DNA of 64,000 nt, taken from positions 34,879,263 through 34,943,262 of the forward strand of contig CM055828.1 in the NCBI GenBank assembly GCA_029582265.1, read 5' to 3'. The position numbers and the translations under genes were made by a program. The stretch is from Zoroaster sp. YZ-2022 (Eukaryota > Echinodermata > Asteroidea > Forcipulatida > Zoroasteridae). The notes under the pieces were generated by a model that was not told where the DNA came from, made no database searches, and saw nothing but the letters and a program-made list of their open reading frames with translations. Below are positions 58,001 through 64,000 of this stretch, one piece after another (positions within the stretch are counted from its first letter, which is position 1; each line of letters starts with the position of its first letter).

Positions 58001-58324
58001 GTTTGTTCACTGGAGGGTCTGTGGTTTAACCATGGTTTGACCTTAGCCCAGTGAATATAATTAAAGGTAACGTCGGGTTGGTAATTTATAAATAACAAAA
58101 TGGTCGAAGTGAAATGTAAAACGTTCTCAGTAATCTTCCATGGGATGTCCAAAGTGCTGTCATTTTTAAGAAAAGTCCAATTCGAATTTAGGAGAGAGTA
58201 CGTACGGTACTTTAGAATGTTGGAATACAAACAAATCTGTGCATTTTCACTATTTTCTCGTGAACGATATAAGCTAGCATAAAACAGTTTGGTTATGTAA
58301 TATAATGAATAAAAACAATGTCTG
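55079..58324. other. Upstream region of the giant gene; GC-richer strip at 56.4-57.4 kb
   Basis: The promoter of the minus-strand gene should lie near 55.1-55.3 kb. From 56.4 to 57.4 kb the composition becomes more GC- and CpG-rich (CTATACCGGTCTCTACGACG; GGTCAGTCACGGTGACTG), without a credible long reading frame. An old LTR or a lineage-specific repeat is possible, but I could not match two ends. Confidence 0.4.
55930..55981 (-). mobile_element. hAT-type element end, fragment
   Basis: On the minus strand CAGTGGCGTAGCCAGTGGGG followed by a G-rich run is the typical start of the element type seen complete at 58936-59474. No second end or target duplication was found. Confidence 0.5.
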
Positions 58325-58459
58325 AACATTATTACTGGCTCATTTATGTAGCAGCAAAGGTAATATGACCTTATCATTTGGGGTATTATCTCTGGGTTAA
58401 TCTAAAACTAACACACCGATTCCATGCCCTACTTGATCGTGACGATATTGTCCCTTTAA
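58325..58459. mobile_element. TTAAAGG-type MITE, truncated copy
   Basis: Contains ATTACTGGCTCATTTATGTA, GGTAATATGACCTTATCATT, CCGATTCCATGCCCTACTTG and ends ATCGTGACGATATTGTCCCT then TTAA. The opposite terminus is missing. Confidence 0.7.
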
Positions 58460-58485
58460 TAAAATGCCACGGTTCGTCGTGCTTA

Positions 58486-58600
58486 ACCTAGTCTTGGTTC
58501 AAGAACCGTTCGTGTAGGGCCCTCGTGGGTCGTGCGGGTATGGATCGCGTATCAAAAACATACAAACACAGTCTTGAACCAAGACTATACTTAGCCTTGG
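58486..58600. repeat. Small inverted repeat (AGTCTTGGTTCAAGA)
   Basis: CTAGTCTTGGTTCAAGAACC on the left and GTCTTGAACCAAGACTATAC on the right form a fold-back of about 115 bp. Confidence 0.65.
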
Positions 58601-58935
58601 CAGACGCACACTGGCACTCAGTCATAGATCATATACCTACGGATTATTATGATAGGCCACATGACGTTATTGACAAAAGAAATCTCCCTCGCATGATTGT
58701 TGTCTGTCGCCCTGTGGCACTGATAATAGAGATCAGTGCCCTGTGGTCGTGATGAGGCCATCAGGACTTATATTGTCGTGCATTATACAGACGTCTCTAT
58801 GCGTTTCTGTGAGTAAACAGGTAAGTTTTATGTAGTGTTTTAAACTGTTTTAAATTGTTGTGAAGATTACTCCATAGTCCAGGTGATGCAAACTGGAAGG
58901 CGGCAGCTGGACGTTGAAGATTTCTTGGGGGTGGT

Positions 58936-59474
58936 CAGTGGCGTAGCTAGCGGGGGGGGGGGGGCAGCCGCCCCCCTGGCTCCAGTTCCAGAATAAGTGG
59001 GCCCCCTAACACATGCGAATTTTTTTCACATGCTTATGGGACTGACTGACGGGCCCACCAGCAGGCAGGACTATACAGGCAGGGCCGGATTTAGACCTTG
59101 AGGGGCCCGGGGCACTTCAGGTTCGGGGGCCCCTCGACATAGAAATTAAATTACATGACAAATAAAAAATGAACTAAAATGAATGATAAACCGCATTTCT
59201 TCGAAAAAAATATAAAACTAATTTCATAATTATTACATTTTTTTATATAAAGGAAGTCCTTAGTCTGGGGGCCCTCTGGCAGGGGGGCCCGGGGCAATTT
59301 CCCCCTTATAAATCCGGCCCTGTATACAGGGCCGCTTTTACATAAGGGCAAAAGGGTAGTTGCCCACGGCCCCAGGTAAAGAGGGGGCCCTAAAAATCTG
59401 TACAGTCATTTTTTTGGTGGGCCCCCTGGGATCCGATTCGCCCCCCCTGGCGAACATAGCCAGCTACGCCACTG
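58936..59474. mobile_element. hAT-type non-autonomous element, 8-bp target duplication GGGGTGGT
   Basis: Starts CAGTGGCGTAGCTAGC and ends GCTACGCCACTG. GGGGTGGT lies directly outside on both sides (58928-58935 and 59475-59482). CAG...CTG ends and an 8-bp duplication are hAT hallmarks. No transposase. A second hAT-type element is nested inside. Confidence 0.9.
59080..59322. mobile_element. Nested hAT-type element, target duplication TATACAGG
   Basis: A 243-bp element with ends CAGGGCCGGATTTA and TAAATCCGGCCCTG, flanked by TATACAGG on both sides (59072-59079 and 59323-59330). It lies inside the element at 58936-59474 and is therefore younger. Confidence 0.9.
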
Positions 59475-59573
59475 GGGGTGGTACGTACTCCTTGAATAAT
59501 ATTCTGGGAGATAGTCTAGCTGGTGCTGATCCGTGTGTGCATCTGTTTGCGTGTCAGTATTAAGACTTTGAAA

Positions 59574-59782
59574 CAGCGGCGTAGCCGCGGGGGGCCTGGT
59601 GGGCACGTGTCCCCCACAAATTTCCAGTGCCCCCCAGCTGCCCCCCACGAAAAAATCCCGATAGTGCCCCAAAAAGAAAAGAAAAAGAAAAGGGAAAAAT
59701 CCATACCCCCTGGGCCCCCACTGAAAAGCAATGCCCCCCGGTGTCCCCCCCCCCCACTGAAAAAGTTCTGGATACACTGCTG
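59574..59782. mobile_element. hAT-type element, target duplication CTTTGAAA
   Basis: A 209-bp element starting CAGCGGCGTAGCCGCGGGGG and ending TCTGGATACACTGCTG, flanked by CTTTGAAA (59566-59573 and 59783-59790). The interior is C- and G-homopolymer rich. Confidence 0.88.
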
Positions 59783-60524
59783 CTTTGAAAATATACCCAT
59801 GCATGATTTAAGTAGGCAGCTATGCAGTGTAAACTATATGCATGACTGGGGGGATTGGGTTCCTGTGAGTGGGTTCTGGAGATGACAGTAAGTCGGCTTT
59901 CTCAAACGACTTGTTGATAGATTATAATGTTTGATTCCAATTCGATGTGACGACGTCAAATTTGCCAAAGTACCAAACATATTTGTCACACTAGCCAAAC
60001 CTAGACTTGCAGAAAAGTAGCGTTGGCCGACGGTCAGTGATGTGTCCTTGCGTTCAGGGATCGAATCAACAACAATGGCCATGCTATGAGGGTATATTGT
60101 AACCTTTTCTACCTAACAAAGGCTTCCATCTGCCATTTTTATTTTGTAAATTTATTTATTTTGCCACTTGGACCGTATAACATAATTTAAATAACAATAG
60201 TGGCGTATAGGGATATTGGTGAAGTCGATTATAGGAACTACTAGGCTACATATTAAAGGAACTAATGAAAATTAAATAGGGGGGGGGTATCTTTCTAAAC
60301 CGTCACATAAATGTATACAACAGCTAGATAACTTTTCCCTGCTAACCATTAATATTTGAATATGAATGCATCCAAAAGCGAAACACGAACCAGTAAACTT
60401 ACTGGAGAAGTTCATTGTTGCCCATTCTAGCAATGAGCTTCTGTATAAACTGAAGAACAATGCAGGGCATTGTGAGTCCTATTATTAAAACAATTTTATT
60501 GTTTGCTTTTGGGGCAGGATCATA

Positions 60525-63500
60525 ATGAATTGTTCAGCCAGCAATGATTACCGTGGTAGACACCTCCAACACTCAATTATAATGCATAACATCAGTAAGC
60601 TTACATTTAGACCTGAAGATGAGGTTCTGGATGTGGGCTGTGGAACGGGAGATGAGACCATATCTATAGCAGCAAAGGTCAAAAGTGTGACAGGTACGTG
60701 GGGTTATTATAAAAATATTTCCTTTTCAAACAATTCTTATGATAATCATAATAATAATATTTCATTCTTATATTGCCCTTCACATACGGTAATGTACCCC
60801 TGGTCACTGGACAAATATCATTCCAGTAATCTTTCTCAGCCCATTGTTGGCGCTACAGGGCTAATCAAACACAATATCCATTCTGTATCCTCACAACTAT
60901 AGGTACCCATATATACCAAAGGACGGACACAATACAGCTAGGTACCCACATATACACAAGGACACAATACAGCTTGGTACCCATATATACCCAAGGACAC
61001 AATACAGCTAGGTACCCATATATACCCAAGGACACAATAACCACGGTCACAGCCAGGATTCGAACCCACAATTCTGATAAGGTGGCCCAGCCGAGATGAA
61101 TTTGTTCACAAGGATTGAATGGGAGAAATCTATCCTTGTTTTCTTTTCTCCGTATACAAATCAACGTGACCAAACCCGTAGGCTGGTAGGAAAATAGTCT
61201 GGCTCCTTATATGAGCAAGACACTTTACCATAATTGCTTCTCTCCACCCAGGAGTAAATGGGTACCTGTGAGGGCAGAGTTGGTTGTTGTGTTTGATTAG
61301 CCCATATGCGCCGAAATGGCAGCAATTGAGCTGTATACATCCCAGGGAGCTGAGATGGTTTCTGGAATGATTTATGCGCCTGATGAGCAGGGGTAATAAT
61401 GTACAGCGCTCTGATACCTTGTTTAAGAGCGCTTTAAAATGCCCGACATTATTAACTTGCGAACAGGAAATCAGACGAAGAAGGCCGCATATAGATGACC
61501 ACGGTAACACGGTTATCATTTTAAATGATATAGGTGTAGTTCTCTGCGCGTTTCTGTCACATTGCGCAGGTATATCTAGTCTCAGTTCAAGACGCTGTTT
61601 AATAGTAATTGCTACCTTTTAACAAGTTACACATGACGCAATAGCAGAGGAAATACAAATTAGAGTAGAGTAGGTATATAGGCGTAGGGCATATGACTTA
61701 TATATGAATTATACTTTAAAATAATTTGTAAATTGCTGATTGATCGTTGAGTTTTTTTTAATGTACTGTTTACTTTGTCACTTTTCGATAAATTTGTTTT
61801 TCTCTTTCAAAGGCATAGATCCATCAGAGAGCATGATTGATGTTGCCCGTTTGAACAACTCGGCACCTAATATAACATACTGCTTGGGAGACGCCCAGAC
61901 CGTTGGTGACAATCCGGACTGGCGGGAAAGATTCGACAAAGTCGTCTGCTTCTTCGTTCTTCACTGGGTTCCCGACAAACCAAAGGCACTGAAGAGCATT
62001 CTTGCCTGTCTAAAGCCAGGTGGTGAGGCACTTATTATCGTGGCCAATCGTGCCAATACCACTTCGGCGGCTTCATTGTTCTTAAATGCAGTGGCGCACC
62101 CAAGGGGGGGGGGGGCTTGGGGGGGCTCGAGCCCCCCCCCCCACGGGCCCGCTGATGTTTTTTTTTTTTTTTTTAAAGAAGGAGCCAGGAAAGAGAGCAA
62201 AATCTGAGCCCAAGTCTTGTCTACAGAGGAGTTCGGCAAGGAGTATAGGGCAGTGGTACAAGGGATGGGGACTCAGGAGACTCAAGCTCCCCTCCAAAAG
62301 TTTTCCATTTATTCCACTCACTAGTATATTTTACGGCGTTGCGTATGCATGTGCATGTAAGCTTGAAGGGCCACCAGTATATATAACAAGCATTTTTACA
62401 CATTCTCTCCCCTGCCATGGTGCACCCTGATCAGGGAGCAGCTTTACTTAATTTTATTTTCATTTTCTGTTGTCCGTTTCTCTTGTTGAGGTCGTTGACT
62501 GTCGTTGAGGTTACTCGTAAAATTTAAACACGCCCGCATTATAATCAACTCCTTTCCAGTTTGTACACAATGGCCCAGGATTGGGGTTTTAATTTACAAA
62601 GATTATGTGACACTCTTTTAGCAAACACCGATTGGATAATATTGGGATTTGGTTTTGCCGCCAAATTCGTGTTTGAAAAAATTTAGCTCCGCCCGGAATG
62701 ATCACAAACTTTACGTCCACGCAATGAAAGTATTTAACTATAGAAATCTTGCAGACGAAACAAGCTCAAGTTCTTTACATCAAGAGGAGGAAATTATATG
62801 GAAGGTAAAACCCTACGAGTCCGAATCATGCCATAATGTCTTCTTTTTATGACTAGAAACCACCAGGAAACATTTAACATGTGCCGTAGGTTCACTGACG
62901 AGCACGACTAGGGACATGGCTGCAGCCGCGCCAGCGGTTATGGTTTGGGTCAGCCATGTCTCTCCCCCATATTGGATTTCAAATAAAAATATGACTAGAA
63001 ACCACCAGGAAACATTTAACATGTGCCGTAGGTTCACTGACGAGCACGACTAGGGACATGGCTGCAGCCGCGCCAGCGGTTATGGTTTGGGTCAGCCATG
63101 TCTCTCTCCATATTGATTTCAAATAAAAATATTTTGAGCCCCAATCAAATCCTGGGTGCGCCACTGCTTAAATGATCATCCCAGGTGGGGGATTTATGTA
63201 AAGGTACCTATGAATTACACATATTGAAATGAAAGACACGCTGTCAATCTCATCGACCATCCCACTGGCGACTCCGGGCAAGCTGCATTTCAAACTTATC
63301 TTGGAACCAAATTACTGCCACACAATGCCCCCTTCAAACATCCCTTCAAATTTCAGCTCACCCTCCCGCAGGTAAAAAGTAGCGTCAAACTATCAAATAA
63401 CTACAAAGTTATAAAACCAGACTTCGCGACTCTTCAACTTAATTCATAATATAGACCTTTATTACAGTAAAGCCAAACCAAGTGACTAAACCGAAGCTGG

Positions 63501-63752
63501 AACGGAAAATAGTCTGGACTCATCCATATATCAAATAATCAGTGATATAATTATACAGGGAATCGGACAAAGATAGCCAAAGCATGACAAAGGTCTATTG
63601 TCTTTTCTCTTTTCAGGGCTACAAATATTCAGTGTATCCTTTGGATCAGTCAGTCACGGAAACTGAAGAACTATTGGAAACCTTGGGATGGACGCAAGTG
63701 CAATGTGAAATAAACAAAGATGACTCGGGTTTATCTGAAGCGCAGACAAAAT
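60525..63752 (+). CDS. SAM-dependent methyltransferase, JHAMT-like, exon 2 interrupted by a transposon (partial)
   Basis: Exon 1 (to 60693, from an ATG at 60525) encodes ASNDYRGRHLQHSI and the SAM motif DEVLDVGCGTGDET, ending ACAG|GTACGT. Exon 2 starts at 61813 after CTTTCAAAG and encodes VTGIDPSESMIDVAR, GDAQTVGDNPDW, FDKVVCFFVLHWVPDKPKAL and LKPGGEALIIV. It is broken at 62088 by a hAT element and resumes at 63175 up to 63203 (HPRWGIYVK|GTACCT). Exon 3 starts at 63617 (GYKYSVYPLDQSVTE, ETLGWTQVQCEI), probably ending at AAAAT|GTAAAT near 63752. The motifs and the LHWVPD block fit class I methyltransferases annotated as juvenile-hormone-acid-methyltransferase-like. The substrate in this animal is unknown. 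An extra C near 60546 may hide a frameshift, since an alternative frame upstream reads NELFS. About 60 C-terminal residues should lie beyond the window. Confidence 0.8.
60735..61125 (-). repeat. SINE copy with internal 35-bp minisatellite
   Basis: On the minus strand GTGGGTTCGAATCCTGGC is a B-box-like sequence. It is followed by TGTGTCCTTGGGTATATATG, which is part of a unit of about 35 bp repeated four times at 60902-61030. A body with GAGAAAGATTACTGGAATGA follows, and the copy ends with (ATT)n. It lies in the first intron of the methyltransferase. Confidence 0.65.
61195..61445 (+). repeat. SINE copy, head truncated
   Basis: Contains GAGCAAGACACTTTACCATA, CCACCCAGGAGTAAATGGGT, GCTGAGATGGTTTCTGGAAT and a tail GAGCGCTTTAAAATG. 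The first motif is shared with the SINE at 34672-34995. It is oriented opposite to its neighbour at 60735-61125, so the two form a divergent pair in the same intron. Confidence 0.6.
62089..63166. mobile_element. hAT-type element inserted in a methyltransferase exon, target duplication CTTAAATG
   Basis: Starts CAGTGGCGCACCCAAGGGGG and ends CAAATCCTGGGTGCGCCACTG minus its first base, i.e. the inverse. CTTAAATG lies at 62081-62088 and 63167-63174. It is 1,078 bp with no transposase frame. Internally a segment of about 140 bp (GACTAGAAACCACCAGGAAA ... GTCAGCCATGTCTCTC) is duplicated in tandem at about 62850-62992 and 62993-63130, nearly identical. Confidence 0.93.
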
Positions 63753-63796
63753 GTAAATATAAAACTTTTACGAAGCTTATTCAAATGACAAGAGTA

Positions 63797-63964
63797 TCAC
63801 TTTACCTAGTAACAGATTCACTTTACCTAGTAACAGATTCACTTTACCTAGTAACAGATTCACTTTACCTAGTAACAGATTCACTTTACCTAGTAACAGA
63901 TTCACTTTACCTAGTAACAGATTCACTTTACCTAGTAACAGATTCACTTTACCTAGTAACAGAT
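63797..63964. repeat. Eight perfect 21-bp tandem repeats
   Basis: TCACTTTACCTAGTAACAGA plus T is repeated eight times without visible change. It translates as SLYLVTD units in the frame continuing from methyltransferase exon 3, but a donor-like GTAAAT at 63753 precedes it, so it is more likely intronic. Confidence 0.95.
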
Positions 63965-64000
63965 TAACGATGTTTATTTTTTGTGAATCTTTATGATACC

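Noticed and set aside
62649..62852. 67-residue plus-strand frame
   Set aside because: Lies wholly inside the hAT-type element, with no transposase similarity.

Overview
The window is nuclear DNA from an intron-rich animal, most likely a marine invertebrate deuterostome. An echinoderm is my best guess, but I cannot prove it. Coding exons are joined by GT-AG introns, with one GC-AG intron. The space between and inside genes is packed with small inverted-repeat transposons, tRNA-derived SINE-like copies, several classes of degenerate retrotransposon and two large satellite blocks. There are no operons, CRISPR arrays or prokaryotic signals.

Four host genes can be read at exon level. (1) Minus strand, 12.2 to 4.0 kb, incomplete at its 3' end: an EF-hand protein resembling the N-terminal domain of KASH5 and IRAG2/LRMP relatives. 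Its 7.6-kb intron holds a 2.8-kb satellite of 35-bp units. (2) Plus strand, 32.84 to 39.66 kb: a complete eight-exon amino acid transporter of the Aa_trans (AAAP) superfamily, 462 residues. (3) Minus strand, 55.08 to 41.0 kb: a complete nine-exon gene for a predicted 2,989-residue single-pass membrane protein with signal peptide, unknown N-terminal module, very long repeat-bearing linker, thrombospondin type-1 repeat, Ig domain, EGF domain, one transmembrane helix and a ~1,265-residue cytoplasmic tail with internal duplications. Two exons of about 4.2 and 3.8 kb carry most of it. Genes 2 and 3 are convergent, about 1.3 kb apart. (4) Plus strand, 60.5 kb to beyond the right edge: a SAM-dependent methyltransferase of the juvenile-hormone-acid-methyltransferase-like group. 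A 1,078-bp hAT-type element sits inside its second exon, flanked by an exact 8-bp target duplication.

Mobile DNA by region. 0.5-3.1 kb: 81-bp satellite that looks amplified from the end of a TTAA-flanked MITE. 4.5-8.2 kb: three elements with telomere-like TTAACCCTAA ends, and one TA-flanked element with long inverted ends. 8.6-11.4 kb: 35-bp satellite. 13.0-18.6 kb: MITEs, a perfect 121-bp-arm palindrome, microsatellites. 19.65-26.18 kb: a decayed Tx1/L1-type LINE on the minus strand framed by short inverted repeats. 28.2-32.4 kb: a minus-strand mosaic of a CR1/L2-type LINE (with a 2A-like peptide near its N terminus) fused to a Penelope-like element with a GIY-YIG domain, all inserted into a MITE. 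34.0-35.1 kb: a DNA transposon with 9-bp target duplication carrying a SINE. 58.9-59.8 kb: three hAT-type elements, one nested, each with exact 8-bp target duplications.

The genes do not form an evident pathway. The most unusual protein is the TSP1-Ig-EGF membrane protein, whose Ig-EGF-helix order recalls neuregulin-type ligands. The most consequential event is the hAT insertion that interrupts the methyltransferase.
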